DNA of 64,000 nucleotides from NCBI RefSeq assembly GCF_000373785.1, contig NZ_KB892378.1:62001-126000 (forward strand), in the 5' to 3' direction. Positions 24,779 through 33,680 of the stretch are shown here, one piece after another (the stretch's first letter is position 1; every line of letters begins with the position of its first letter). Under the pieces are notes generated by a model that ran no database searches, was not told where the DNA came from, and saw nothing but the letters and a program-made list of their open reading frames with translations. Source of the stretch: Erysipelothrix tonsillarum DSM 14972 (GTDB taxonomy: Bacteria > Bacillota_I > Bacilli_A > Erysipelotrichales > Erysipelotrichaceae). The position numbers were made by a program, and so were the translations under genes.

Positions 24779-25186
24779 TTAACGTTTTGAGAATTGAGGT
24801 GCACGACGAGCGCCGCGTAGACCTGGTTTTTTACGTTCTTTAGCACGTGGATCACGTGTAACGAATCCAGCTGCTTTTAACAATGGACGGTAATCTGCTG
24901 ATGCTTCCATTAAAGCACGAGTGATACCATGACGGATTGCTCCGGCTTGTCCTGTTAATCCGCCACCTTTTACATTAACGTTTACGTCAAATGTATCTTG
25001 TGTTGAAGTAACTTCAAATGGTGAGCGAACTGTCATACGTAACAATTCTGAAGGTAAATGTTCTTCAATTGGTTTGTGATTAATTGTAATCACACCTGTT
25101 CCAGGAGTTAAATAAACACGAGCAACAGATGTCTTACGACGTCCTGTACCTAGGTATTGTACAGCGTTTTTGTTTTTTGTTGTCAT
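24779..25186 (-). CDS. rpsI: ribosomal protein S9
   Basis: 135 residues. The core [16 protein letters not shown], the [19 protein letters not shown] segment and the basic tail ending FSKR, which reaches the P-site tRNA, are all present. It follows rplM by 8 bases after an AGGAGAAC ribosome site, the usual L13-S9 operon. A few extra N-terminal residues (TTKNKNA) precede the standard start. Confidence 0.97.
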   Translation of the reverse strand: MTTKNKNAVQYLGTGRRKTSVARVYLTPGTGVITINHKPIEEHLPSELLRMTVRSPFEVTSTQDTFDVNVNVKGGGLTGQAGAIRHGITRALMEASADYRPLLKAAGFVTRDPRAKERKKPGLRGARRAPQFSKR

Positions 25187-25194
25187 ATGTTCTC

Positions 25195-25632
25195 CTATCC
25201 CTTAATAACCATTTCCACAGGCTTTTGAGCTGCGTGAGGGTGGTTTTCGCCCTTGTATACAAATAAGTGTGTACGTTGTTTATCGCCTAAACGTGTGTGT
25301 GGTAACATACCGTGAATAGCTCTTTCAACCCATTCGATTGTGTATGTTTCGCGCATTGTACGTGTTGAACGTTCTCTCATACCACCTGGGTAGTGTGAGT
25401 GATTGTAGTACATTTTCTTATATTCTTGATCTCCACTGACTTTAATTTTGTCAGCGTTGATTACGATAACGTAATCTCCACCATCAACGTTCGGTGTATA
25501 TGTAGGTTTGTGTTTACCACGTAATACATGTGCAACTTCACTTGCAAGACGACCTAGTGTCATGTTCGTTCCGTCGACGATGTACCATTGGCGTACAACC
25601 TCTGCTGGTTTCGTCATAGTTGTTTGACGCAT
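25195..25632 (-). CDS. rplM: ribosomal protein L13
   Basis: 145 residues, standard length. Diagnostic segments are [39 protein letters not shown] and [19 protein letters not shown]. It binds 23S rRNA early in 50S assembly. It starts after TAGGAGGAAATT. Its transcript begins with two small hairpins (25650-25690), a likely autoregulatory leader. Confidence 0.97.
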   Translation of the reverse strand: MRQTTMTKPAEVVRQWYIVDGTNMTLGRLASEVAHVLRGKHKPTYTPNVDGGDYVIVINADKIKVSGDQEYKKMYYNHSHYPGGMRERSTRTMRETYTIEWVERAIHGMLPHTRLGDKQRTHLFVYKGENHPHAAQKPVEMVIKG

Positions 25633-25639
25633 AATAATT

Positions 25640-25690
25640 TCCTCCTAAACCAAAAGTAGTTTCCGGGGCTACTATTGGCATAAAGTGCCG
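25640..25690 (-). promoter_or_regulatory. probable L13 autoregulatory leader
   Basis: Two adjacent hairpins occupy the 5' end of the rplM mRNA: GGCA/TGCC (25677-25689) and CCAATAGTAG/CTACTTTTGG (25650-25678), the second ending just before the ribosome site. Position and size fit the Firmicutes L13 leader, which represses its own transcript through L13. Match to that family is not verified. Confidence 0.6.
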
Positions 25691-25696
25691 ATTACT

Positions 25697-25725
25697 ATTG
25701 TATGCTTTTTAACGCCCCATGTCAA
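25697..25725 (-). promoter_or_regulatory. rplM-rpsI promoter
   Basis: TTGACA (25720-25725), 17 bases, TACAAT (25697-25702). The start near 25690 is at the first leader hairpin. Confidence 0.85.
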
Positions 25726-25736
25726 GAAAACATACT

Positions 25737-26471
25737 TTATTTATATTGAACTTTCATCAAGTACAAACCACATGCATCGATATTGTATGAAACACTGTTT
25801 TTATCTCGTGCTTTAAGCATCTTAGAAATATCTTGTGGTTGACATTTTCCGCTCCCGCAAGCAACACAAGTCGCAACAATCATTCGCACCATATACCGTA
25901 AGAAGCCATCCCCTGAAATTACGAAACGTAAGCAATCTTCTGATTCATACAACTCAAAGTTTGTAATCGTTCGAACTTGATTCGCAATCTCATCAAGCCC
26001 TGTAGCATTAAACGAAGTAAAATCATGAGTCCCTACAAATTCAAACATCGCCGTTCGAACCGCCTTAAGGTCTAAAGGTTTATTATATTGATACACATAA
26101 TTGCGTTCAAAAAGATTATACGGGCCTGTGTTGAGGCGATACTCATACGTCTTCGAAATCACATCAAAACGCGCGTGAAAATCAGGTTCGACCTTTTCAA
26201 CACGAAGAATGTTGATATCCTCCGGTGAGAGCGCATTAAGAGCTCGCCACAGCTGTTCCTCGTTCATTTGGACTAGGTTATCAAAATGAAACGTTTGACC
26301 ATAAGCGTGGACCCCAGCATCGGTACGCCCTGAGCCGCTTATGGGAATAGCTTGCTTATTAATCTTTGCGAGTACGGATTCAAGTTCCGATTGAACACAC
26401 CGTTTTTGTGGTTGTTTTTGCCAACCATGAAACGTTGAACCATCATACTGTACGGTTGCCTTGAATCTCAT
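25737..26471 (-). CDS. truA: tRNA pseudouridine(38-40) synthase
   Basis: A 244-residue enzyme that makes pseudouridine in the anticodon stem-loop of many tRNAs. The catalytic Asp is in SGRTDAGVHAYGQ (near 52). The start RFKATVQYDGSTFHGWQKQ and FNATGLDEIANQVRTI are typical. The ATG at 26469-26471 overlaps the ecfT stop as ATGA, so it is translationally coupled, and a longer frame reading back into ecfT is not used. It closes the ecfA1-ecfA2-ecfT-truA operon. Confidence 0.95.
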   Translation of the reverse strand: MRFKATVQYDGSTFHGWQKQPQKRCVQSELESVLAKINKQAIPISGSGRTDAGVHAYGQTFHFDNLVQMNEEQLWRALNALSPEDINILRVEKVEPDFHARFDVISKTYEYRLNTGPYNLFERNYVYQYNKPLDLKAVRTAMFEFVGTHDFTSFNATGLDEIANQVRTITNFELYESEDCLRFVISGDGFLRYMVRMIVATCVACGSGKCQPQDISKMLKARDKNSVSYNIDACGLYLMKVQYK

Positions 26472-27268
26472 AAAACACGACCAAGGGCAATAACAGTTAC
26501 AAGTACCGCAACACAGAGAAACAATATAAACCAATCTGAAAATTTAATACGTAATTGTTTGTAACGCGTTCTGGTTTTACCAGGATAATAACCACGTGCC
26601 TCCATTGCATCCGCAAGATCTTCCGCACGATGATAAATTGACACAAAGAGTGGAATTAGCATTGAAATCGTTCCATTTATTTTTTCCTTAAACGATCCTT
26701 CTTTTAAGTCCACACCACGGCTTGCCTGTGCATCCATGATTCGTTGCGTATCCTCAATTAACGTTGGAATAAATCGTAGTGCTATCGAAATCATCATAGC
26801 AATTTCATGCGATGGTACACCAATTTTTTTTAGCGGATTTAATAAGTCTTCAATCCCCAACGTTAAATCGAGTGGTGCCGTTGTTGCTGTAAGCAGCGTT
26901 GTGACCATGATCATAAGCACTAATCGTGTCACAATAAATGCGGTTTGGTAAAGGGCACCACTATAAATCTTAATAAAACCTAATTGAATCAGTAACTCAC
27001 CTTCACGAATTAAAAACATATTCATGATGAATAAGAAAAACAACATAAATACCATTGGTTTTAACGATTTAACAATAAATCGAAAAGTTAATTTCGAACT
27101 TAAAATTGCACATACAAAAAAGAAAAACAAAAATAAATTGGCCCATACATTTTTGACCATGAAAATCGACACCATAAGGACCAACATTGCAATTATTTTG
27201 ATCCGCGGATCCAAACGATGAACTTTAGAATCTAAAGGTACGTAACGTCCGAGTGCAATATCGTTCAT
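26468..27268 (-). CDS. ecfT: ECF transporter transmembrane subunit EcfT
   Basis: 266 residues, shared membrane scaffold for vitamin and trace-nutrient uptake. About five helices are visible, plus the two coupling-helix motifs MDAQASRGVDLKEG and DAMEARGYYPGKTRTRY, whose A/S-R-G cores dock in the two ATPases. YVPLDSKVHRLDPRIKI is the usual N-terminus. It starts at the last base of ecfA2. Substrate-binding S components are encoded elsewhere. Confidence 0.95.
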   Translation of the reverse strand: MNDIALGRYVPLDSKVHRLDPRIKIIAMLVLMVSIFMVKNVWANLFLFFFFVCAILSSKLTFRFIVKSLKPMVFMLFFLFIMNMFLIREGELLIQLGFIKIYSGALYQTAFIVTRLVLMIMVTTLLTATTAPLDLTLGIEDLLNPLKKIGVPSHEIAMMISIALRFIPTLIEDTQRIMDAQASRGVDLKEGSFKEKINGTISMLIPLFVSIYHRAEDLADAMEARGYYPGKTRTRYKQLRIKFSDWFILFLCVAVLVTVIALGRVL

Positions 27269-28113
27269 TATAAGTCCCCCTTAATCATCTTAGCAATTTC
27301 TTGAAGATCCAATGATTCCTTAGTATCAAAGCCACAAGACATTAACCGTTGTTTTAGTTGAAGAACCTTAGGGGCCACAAATCCTAGAGCTTCCAGTTTT
27401 TGTGGTTCGTCAAAGAAAGTTCGTACCGGACCATCGTAATATACGGAACCATGGTCTAACACGAGCACATTATCCGCATAACGCAACACATGATCCATAT
27501 CGTGCGTAACCATGATAACGGTCTTTTTCATTTCTGTATTGAGACGTACGAATAAATCCATCATATCTTTACTTCCTTGAGGATCAAGTCCTGCGGTAGG
27601 CTCATCCAAAACAATAACATCCGGATTTGTAGCTAAGACACCTGCAATCGCCACACGACGTTTTTGCCCTCCCGATAAGTCTAAGGGTGATCGTTCCCAT
27701 AATTCAGGTTTAATTCCGACAAGTGTCAATGCTTGGATAACATATTCATGGATTTGATTTTCATCAAACCCAAAATTTTTCGGCCCAAATGCCACATCTT
27801 TATATATGGTTTCTTCAAATAACTGCATTTCAGGAAATTGGAAAACAAGACCTACTTTTGAACGTAACATTTTTAAATTTTTCGTTTTTTCATTCGCTAC
27901 GATCTTATGATCCCCGATTGTTACCGTTCCTTTCGTAGGTTGTATCAAGCCATTTAAATGTTGTACCAAGGTTGATTTCCCACTACCAGTAGCACCAATA
28001 ATCGCTGTGATTTTTCCGGTTTCAATAGAAGTATTGATATCCGTTAAGGCATGGTGCGAAAACGGTGAGTTGGGTGAATACACATAACTTACTTCTTCAA
28101 ACGTAATTGACAT
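27268..28113 (-). CDS. ecfA2: ECF transporter ATPase EcfA2
   Basis: A 281-residue ATPase. Walker A is GATGSGKST (about 40-48), Q-loop VFQFPEMQLFEET, signature LSGGQKRRVAIAG, Walker B VIVLDEPTAGLD, and switch His in MVTHDMD. The C-terminal extension is typical of EcfA2. The reading frame overlaps the end of ecfA1 by 25 bases, and a second in-frame start is not evident. It forms a heterodimer with EcfA1 under EcfT. Confidence 0.95.
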   Translation of the reverse strand: MSITFEEVSYVYSPNSPFSHHALTDINTSIETGKITAIIGATGSGKSTLVQHLNGLIQPTKGTVTIGDHKIVANEKTKNLKMLRSKVGLVFQFPEMQLFEETIYKDVAFGPKNFGFDENQIHEYVIQALTLVGIKPELWERSPLDLSGGQKRRVAIAGVLATNPDVIVLDEPTAGLDPQGSKDMMDLFVRLNTEMKKTVIMVTHDMDHVLRYADNVLVLDHGSVYYDGPVRTFFDEPQKLEALGFVAPKVLQLKQRLMSCGFDTKESLDLQEIAKMIKGDL

Positions 28114-28916
28114 AACTCATCCACCATCCCTTCTAAATCATACGGTGTTGTTAAAACAATACCGTTTTTTTTCATTGCAAGATAGAATTTTAGACTAAAA
28201 GGAATGTCTAAAGAAAGTTTAATAAGTTTGTTTGCTTGAACAAGAATTTCTTCAGGTGTCCCCTGCATGGCAATCTTGCCTTCGTTCATAACAATGACAT
28301 AATCGCTCATCGTCACTTCTTCAATATCGTGAGTAATTGAGAGAATGCTCATTTTATTTTCTGTATGCAACTCGTGAACTAAATCATTAACTTCTTTTTT
28401 CCCTTTTGGATCGAGCATACTGGTTGCTTCATCTAAAACTAAGAGTTCGGGTTGCATTGCCAAAACCCCGGCAATAGCAACACGTTGTTTCTGTCCTCCA
28501 CTTAATTTGGTGGGCTCATGATTTAAAAAATCTTCCATCCCTACTCGCTTCGAGTAAGTTTCAATAAGGGCATCCATCTCCGTTGGATCAATCATTCGAT
28601 TCTCAAGACCAAACGCAATATCATCGCGTACAGTAGAACCAATGAATTGATTATCCGGATTTTGAAAGACAATCGCAATTTTTTCACGGATATCATACAC
28701 ATTATCGGAATTAAGGGTTAACGCATCAATTTCGATTTGACCCTTATTTGCTTCAAGTAACCCGATAATCAATTTAGCAAGCGTTGATTTACCACTTCCG
28801 TTGTGTCCAATTACGGTTACATAATCACCTTTTTTTACATTGAATGAGACGTTATCAACAGCATTGCGCGTGCCATCGTATGAGAACGTCAAATCTTTAA
28901 CTGCTAATTGTTTCAA
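28089..28916 (-). CDS. ecfA1: ECF transporter ATPase EcfA1
   Basis: A 275-residue ATPase. Walker A is GHNGSGKST, Q-loop VFQNPDNQFIGSTV, signature LSGGQKQRVAIAG, Walker B LLVLDEATSMLD, switch His in SITHDIE. First gene of the ECF-truA group, preceded by pepT on the same strand only 16 bases away. In many Bacilli rplQ directly precedes ecfA1. Here the two are about 8.9 kb apart. Confidence 0.95.
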   Translation of the reverse strand: MKQLAVKDLTFSYDGTRNAVDNVSFNVKKGDYVTVIGHNGSGKSTLAKLIIGLLEANKGQIEIDALTLNSDNVYDIREKIAIVFQNPDNQFIGSTVRDDIAFGLENRMIDPTEMDALIETYSKRVGMEDFLNHEPTKLSGGQKQRVAIAGVLAMQPELLVLDEATSMLDPKGKKEVNDLVHELHTENKMSILSITHDIEEVTMSDYVIVMNEGKIAMQGTPEEILVQANKLIKLSLDIPFSLKFYLAMKKNGIVLTTPYDLEGMVDELCQLRLKK

Positions 28917-28932
28917 TTCTAATCACTCCAAA

Positions 28933-30159
28933 CTAACGCTTCGCATTTAATTCTGAAATTGCAATAATAACCTCAGTTGCTTTAGCCATTGTTTCTACAA
29001 CTGCAAATTCATGTTTACCATGGAAATTCTCGCCACCTGTAAAGAGATTTGGCGTAGGTAAACCCATATAAGATAACCGTGAACCGTCCGTACCACCACG
29101 CACTGGGGCAATAATCGGTTCTACATCTACTGATTGCATGGCATTTTTGGCAAGTTCAACAATGCTCATATCTTTCTCTATGATATTTTTCATATTGTAA
29201 TACGTATCTGTTGTATGAACATTAACTGCTTCATAACCATATTTTTGATTTAGTTCTGACGCAATCTTATTTAAGCACGCCTTACGCGCTTCAAATTGAT
29301 CCATATCATGATCACGAATGATGAAAGTCATTTTTGCATCTTCAATGTTCGATGACATTTCTGTAAGCAAGTAGAACCCTTCATAACCTTCCGTATGTTC
29401 CGGTCTTTCTAAAGATGGTATCGCTGCAAAGAATTCATGTGCAACAACTGATGCGTTAACCATTGTATCCTTCGCAGAGCCAGGATGAACGGAAACACCT
29501 TTAATCGTTACTACAGACTCCGCCGCATTGAATGTCTCATATTCCATTTCACCCAGCGCACCACCATCAACTGTATAGGCAAAATCAGCCCCAAAAGCCT
29601 CAACGTTGAAACTTTCAGCACCCGTGCCAATTTCCTCATCAATGGTAAAGGCAACACGAATATCACCATGTTTAATTTCAGGATGTTCAATGAGGTATTC
29701 CATAGCTGTCATAATTTCAGTAATTCCAGCTTTATTATCCGCACCCAGTAATGTTGTACCATCTGTTACAATCAATGTTTTGCCCACATAATCTTTTAAA
29801 CTAGGAAACATGGAAACTGTTGATACGATACCCAAATCTTCATTAAGTATAATATCGTTGCCATCGTAATTTTCAATAACGCGTGGCTGTACATTTTCCG
29901 AATTATAATCTGCCGTATCCATATGAGCGATAAAGCCGATAGTTGGAACATCATAATCAATATTAGAAGGACAAAGTGCTGTCACAATACCATGTTCGTC
30001 AACTGAGACCTTATCCAAGCCAATTCGAATGCATTCATTATAAAGAACTTCCGCAAGATCAAATTGAATTTTTGATGATGGAATCGTATTTGAAGAAGCA
30101 TCCGAACGTGTATTAATTTTTGTATAACGAACTAGTCGTTCAATTAGTGTATCTTTCAT
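28933..30159 (-). CDS. pepT: peptidase T (tripeptide aminopeptidase)
   Basis: A 408-residue M20B metallopeptidase that removes the N-terminal residue of tripeptides in the cytoplasm. Zinc-site segments are GFIAHMDTAD, LLGADNKAGI, FTIDEEIGTGAE (catalytic Glu-Glu) and the late GGENFHGKHEFA. PVRGGTDGSRLSYMGLP is also characteristic. The ATG at 30157-30159 follows AGGTGAGG. An upstream in-frame GTG would add four residues. Confidence 0.95.
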   Translation of the reverse strand: MKDTLIERLVRYTKINTRSDASSNTIPSSKIQFDLAEVLYNECIRIGLDKVSVDEHGIVTALCPSNIDYDVPTIGFIAHMDTADYNSENVQPRVIENYDGNDIILNEDLGIVSTVSMFPSLKDYVGKTLIVTDGTTLLGADNKAGITEIMTAMEYLIEHPEIKHGDIRVAFTIDEEIGTGAESFNVEAFGADFAYTVDGGALGEMEYETFNAAESVVTIKGVSVHPGSAKDTMVNASVVAHEFFAAIPSLERPEHTEGYEGFYLLTEMSSNIEDAKMTFIIRDHDMDQFEARKACLNKIASELNQKYGYEAVNVHTTDTYYNMKNIIEKDMSIVELAKNAMQSVDVEPIIAPVRGGTDGSRLSYMGLPTPNLFTGGENFHGKHEFAVVETMAKATEVIIAISELNAKR

Positions 30160-30221
30160 AGTGTACCTCACCTTTTATTATATTTACTTATGATATTTTA
30201 TCATATTTGTGCCATTAAAAC

Positions 30222-30248
30222 TAAAAAAAGCTTAGTTTTACTAAGCTT
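30222..30248 (-). terminator. terminator of the YtxH-like gene
   Basis: AAGCTTAG pairs with CTAAGCTT around 5 bases, with T7 on the minus strand, overlapping the stop codon. Confidence 0.8.
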
Positions 30249-30423
30249 CTTCCGATTCATCAATTTCTTGTGCAAGTTCGGATACCGTATCTTCTGCAGA
30301 TCGGCTTATATCATCGAGAGTTTCAATCGTTTTCTCAACATGTTTTTTATTATTTTGGTTCATATAATAACCGGCAGCTCCAATTGCGGCACCAATGATT
30401 GCTAATGGAAAGATTTTTTTCAT
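30241..30423 (-). CDS. small YtxH-like membrane protein
   Basis: 60 residues: a single Gly/Ala-rich membrane helix (FPLAIIGAAIGAAGYYM) then an acidic amphipathic helix with EDTVSELAQEIDESEEA. The plan is that of short YtxH-type proteins of Firmicutes, of unknown role. It starts after AGGGAGGGTC, an excellent ribosome site, and has its own terminator, which supports a real gene despite the size. Confidence 0.7.
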   Translation of the reverse strand: MKKIFPLAIIGAAIGAAGYYMNQNNKKHVEKTIETLDDISRSAEDTVSELAQEIDESEEA

Positions 30424-30611
30424 ACATGACCCTCCCTTTCTTTTGTAATACTATTCTAACACAGATACGAAGCGAATTTAAAGTTATAAACCATGGAAGA
30501 TTGTGTAAAATTCGTGTGAATGAAAGACGCAATATCAAAATATTTTTCACCCATTAAATTTTATTTGAGGGTGGAGTATGAATGACACTCTTTTAAAAAT
30601 TTTATTATTTT

Positions 30612-30643
30612 ATAAAAGAAGACTTAGATTTCTAAGCCTTCTC
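30612..30643 (-). terminator. terminator of the surface 5'-nucleotidase gene
   Basis: GAAGGCTTAG-AAAT-CTAAGTCTTC followed by TTTTATAA on the minus strand. Confidence 0.75.
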
Positions 30644-30650
30644 CAATTTA

Positions 30651-32759
30651 TTATTTTCGATGATTACGTTTAAGAAGCATCCATCCCATCGTCGATAGCG
30701 TTGCCCCAAATCCATAAAAGGAATTTGAAACGATTCCAGTCTTTGGTAGCGTTGCTGTATTCGTTTTAGATACATTGGTTTTGACATTATCAACCGGTTG
30801 TTTCGGTGAAACACTTGGTTTTTCGATTACCACGACATCTTTTGGTTTTAAGTTAGCCAACGCACTATCAATTGCCTGAACTGCGGAATCGATATCGTCT
30901 TGCGTCACAGGATGTACCACACGCTTACTTAACTGTGACAATAACGATTCTGCCTTTTCAATTGCATCTGATAAGGTTTGATAACTTTCTTCTGTATATA
31001 CTGTTGGATCAATCTCTTTTGCTTTTTCCATTGCCTTTACGAGATTCTCCGTAACTAAGATTGGTTCTTGTGGAATAACGTAATCTTTCTCAAGCATGGC
31101 AAGAATGCGTTGTGGATTCAAAGTCTCGTTATAAACATTCCAATCTATCGCAGGATTGTTTTCAAGGAATTCCGCAAATACAGTGTCTAAGGATGGACCC
31201 TCTTCTCGTGGCCCCCCTAACATTGTGTATCCGTCCCCACCAGCCGCAAGGAAGTCGTTAGTTGCCATGTGATATGTTTTTGTCAGATCGACTGGCAGAT
31301 ATGTATCTTGAGTGGCGTCATAAATATCAATTCCAAGAACGCGGTTGAATGCTTCCTTGGTTGGGTCAAAATGAATGCGGATTGTGTCCGAAACATGTAA
31401 GAAGCCCCCATTTGAACCCAATTTTGGAAGTCCGTTATGATCGAGTGCTTCTTGAACATCCGTACGCAATGAGAATTCAAACATGTCCCAAACCTGCTGT
31501 CCACTAACGGATATTTGCGACATTACGTTTCCAAACGGTAACACACTAATTACATCTCCTAATGTGAGCGGACCGGCTTTTAAATCTGCACGAATTCCAC
31601 CACCGTTTACAACTGCAAAATCCGTTGGGTTTTTAAATCCTTCTTTGCCATATGCAACCATCGCATCGGTGATAATATTACCGAGGTTGGTTTCTTGAAC
31701 ACGTACAAAATCGCGTTGACCGTTAAAGTTTATTGGATTATTCTCAACAACAATTGCCGAAGTGGTTTCTGCATAAGAAGCATCTGATGCTTTAATGAGA
31801 TCTAGAATGTCAGGATCAGGTTCTATATCCGTTTCCTTAAGGGAAATAAGTTCAGCAGTACTGGATTTAAAATCATCCAGATTTAGCGTTACAACCCCTA
31901 CATTATTCAGGTGCTCTCCGGTCTGAACGAGCACGACATTATCCCCAACATGGATGCCTTCTTCAATCGGTGTATGTGAATGACCATCGACAATCAGAAT
32001 TTTTTTGTCCTTCGTTTGAGCATTTTCAGAGAGTGTCTTTGCAAGCGTATCCGAACGCCATGCTACTTTAGTTTCATTATCAATACCCAAGTGTGTCAAA
32101 ACAACAAAGATATCTGCATCTTTATAAGAATCCTTTGTCATTTCTTCGATAACCATCGGAATTGGGTCTTTCCACGAGATTCCTTCGATATTTTTAGGAT
32201 GGGTTTTTGTCTGAGTTTCTGGCGTGGTCGCACCCATAACAGCAATTTTATATCCCTGTTTCTCAATGAGGGTTGAATGACTATTAGGTTTTTCAATCAT
32301 TTCAGAAGCTTTAAAAACTTGTTTTTGGTCTTCTGTATAGATTGTATTCACAGATAATAGGGGGAAATCTAAAATTTGGCCAAATCCTTCTTCTTTTCCC
32401 AAAGCAACTGCGGTTCCAAAGTCAAATTCATGATTACCAACAACCATGGCGTCATAACCCACGGCATTCATAATATGGGCCATACCTGCTCCCTTATCAA
32501 CATTTGAAATCGGTAATCCTTGAAATGCATCACCGCCATCAACCATGAGTAAGGGGTTTATCTGATTTTTAAGTGTTTTAATATGAGCAAGACCGAGTGC
32601 CTTTGTACCAAATCGGCCATGCATGTCATTTGTATGCATTATCGTTACTGTGTTCTTTTGAACATCAGATTCGTTTGCATACGTCGACTGGACTAAATGT
32701 CCGGGAGAAACAAGCATTAAAAGCGAAAAAACTAAAACCATAATTTTGGATTTTTTCAT
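30651..32759 (-). CDS. LPXTG-anchored 5'-nucleotidase / UshA-type metallophosphatase
   Basis: 702 residues. A signal peptide (about 1-28) is followed by a calcineurin-like domain: HTNDMHGRF, DGGDAFQGLP, VGNHEFDFG and GHSHTPIEEG supply the metal ligands. A 5'-nucleotidase C-terminal domain (about 360-560) has NGGGIRADL and TNDFLAAGGDGYTML. A FIVAR-like helical repeat is near 590-655. The end is a sortase signal LPKTG, a hydrophobic stretch and KRNHRK. It probably dephosphorylates extracellular nucleotides; in pathogens, related enzymes make adenosine. A palindrome covers its promoter (32798-32818). Confidence 0.93.
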   Translation of the reverse strand: MKKSKIMVLVFSLLMLVSPGHLVQSTYANESDVQKNTVTIMHTNDMHGRFGTKALGLAHIKTLKNQINPLLMVDGGDAFQGLPISNVDKGAGMAHIMNAVGYDAMVVGNHEFDFGTAVALGKEEGFGQILDFPLLSVNTIYTEDQKQVFKASEMIEKPNSHSTLIEKQGYKIAVMGATTPETQTKTHPKNIEGISWKDPIPMVIEEMTKDSYKDADIFVVLTHLGIDNETKVAWRSDTLAKTLSENAQTKDKKILIVDGHSHTPIEEGIHVGDNVVLVQTGEHLNNVGVVTLNLDDFKSSTAELISLKETDIEPDPDILDLIKASDASYAETTSAIVVENNPINFNGQRDFVRVQETNLGNIITDAMVAYGKEGFKNPTDFAVVNGGGIRADLKAGPLTLGDVISVLPFGNVMSQISVSGQQVWDMFEFSLRTDVQEALDHNGLPKLGSNGGFLHVSDTIRIHFDPTKEAFNRVLGIDIYDATQDTYLPVDLTKTYHMATNDFLAAGGDGYTMLGGPREEGPSLDTVFAEFLENNPAIDWNVYNETLNPQRILAMLEKDYVIPQEPILVTENLVKAMEKAKEIDPTVYTEESYQTLSDAIEKAESLLSQLSKRVVHPVTQDDIDSAVQAIDSALANLKPKDVVVIEKPSVSPKQPVDNVKTNVSKTNTATLPKTGIVSNSFYGFGATLSTMGWMLLKRNHRK

Positions 32760-32783
32760 TGTATCAATCCTCCTACATTATTA

Positions 32784-32818
32784 AGAATATGTATATTACG
32801 TGCCAAGTTCAAGCACGT
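32784..32818 (-). promoter_or_regulatory. promoter and palindromic operator of the 5'-nucleotidase gene
   Basis: TTGAAC (32807-32812), 17 bases, TATTCT (32784-32789). The -35 box sits in the centre of ACGTGC-N9-GCACGT (32798-32818), so a protein bound there would block the polymerase. Confidence 0.55.
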
Positions 32819-32902
32819 TTCGATGAATAATTACCCTTTTGTGCATTTCCGCAAGTTAAAACAAATGTTGATCATATATTGCGTTATACAAAATCAGTCA
32901 TA

Positions 32903-32951
32903 GTAAAGTTAACTTGACAACAATATCCTCTTAATGTAAAGTTAGGTTTAC
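32903..32951. promoter_or_regulatory. twin 16-bp operators over the XRE-operon promoter
   Basis: GTAAAGTTAACTTGAC (32903-32918) and GTAAAGTTAGGTTTAC (32936-32951) share 12 of 16 bases and are each near-palindromic. They begin exactly 33 bases apart, about three helical turns. The first covers the -35 box TTGACA (32914-32919) and the second covers the -10 TAAAGT (32937-32942). This is the layout of an autorepressed operon. Confidence 0.65.
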
Positions 32952-32962
32952 AGGAGGTTTTT

Positions 32963-33427
32963 ATGAAAAATATACGTAATCGTGTGATTTATGTCACACT
33001 TCTTGTTTGGGGGTTCTTAGGAACCATGCTCCAATTCGATAAAATAAAACGACTCATTGCTGTTGATGCTGGAATTTCACCCGTTGCGTCTCAATTTAAA
33101 ATATCGATTATTTGGGTCGTGGTATTTATCACATTTGCACTCACCGTACTGTTGGTCTATAAGAAAAAAAGTGGAACATCGTGGAGATTATTTTTATTTG
33201 AAGAAATTGATCAACTTGATGAAGATGAACGGAGTATCCTAATTGATGCCCCTGCACGGCGCTTTGCAGGCAATATAATGATATTGGTTGTACTGCTCTT
33301 TCTTTCCCTAATGATGATGGGTCCGATTTCAATCCAAAGTAACACCATTATTGGTGCACTTGGACTCCTTTTCACAATCTATGAACTCTGTTATTACTTT
33401 AAATTGCGTCATTTATACTACCAGTAG
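32963..33427 (+). CDS. unknown membrane protein paired with an XRE regulator
   Basis: 154 residues with four likely membrane helices: two near the N-terminus (residues 9-23 and 45-65) and two near the C-terminus (about 105-120 and 125-142). A cytoplasmic acidic segment with FEEIDQLDEDER lies between. I do not recognise a named family with confidence, though similar proteins sit beside small Cro/C1 regulators in Firmicutes. AGGAGGT precedes the start. It is followed 12 bases later by the regulator gene. Confidence 0.75.
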   Translation: MKNIRNRVIYVTLLVWGFLGTMLQFDKIKRLIAVDAGISPVASQFKISIIWVVVFITFALTVLLVYKKKSGTSWRLFLFEEIDQLDEDERSILIDAPARRFAGNIMILVVLLFLSLMMMGPISIQSNTIIGALGLLFTIYELCYYFKLRHLYYQ

Positions 33428-33439
33428 GAGGTTTAAGCA

Positions 33440-33646
33440 ATGATCATCAATCGAATTCGAGATGTTCGTGAATGCCAGGGTTTAACCCAACAGCTATTTG
33501 CGGAGCAAGTTGGAGTTTCGCGACAAACCATTATTGCATTGGAGAAAGGTTCGTATAACCCCTCTCTAGAGCTATCGTTTAAATGTGCCCAGGTCTTAAA
33601 TTGTTCCCTCTATGATTTATTTGAATATCAAGAAAACACCGTGTAA
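33440..33646 (+). CDS. small XRE (Cro/C1) transcriptional regulator
   Basis: A 68-residue protein that is almost only a helix-turn-helix domain: IRDVRECQGLTQQLFAEQVGVSRQTIIALEKGSYNPSLEL is typical of YozG/YgzD-type regulators, ending CSLYDLFEYQ. It follows the membrane-protein gene after TAGGAGG. The paired palindromes over the operon promoter are the likely binding sites, so it probably represses its own operon. Confidence 0.9.
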   Translation: MIINRIRDVRECQGLTQQLFAEQVGVSRQTIIALEKGSYNPSLELSFKCAQVLNCSLYDLFEYQENTV

Positions 33647-33680
33647 TGAAGATATATCCTTCATCACACGGTGTTTTTTT
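33632..33680. terminator. bidirectional terminator between convergent operons
   Basis: AACACCGTGT and ACACGGTGTT arms extended by ATGAAG/CTTCAT form a long stem with T8 on the plus strand and A/T runs on the other. Confidence 0.85.

Noticed and set aside
30578-30667. 29-codon plus-strand frame with GGGTGGAG upstream
   Set aside because: It runs through the terminator of the surface nucleotidase and into its 3' end. Its residues show no protein-like pattern.
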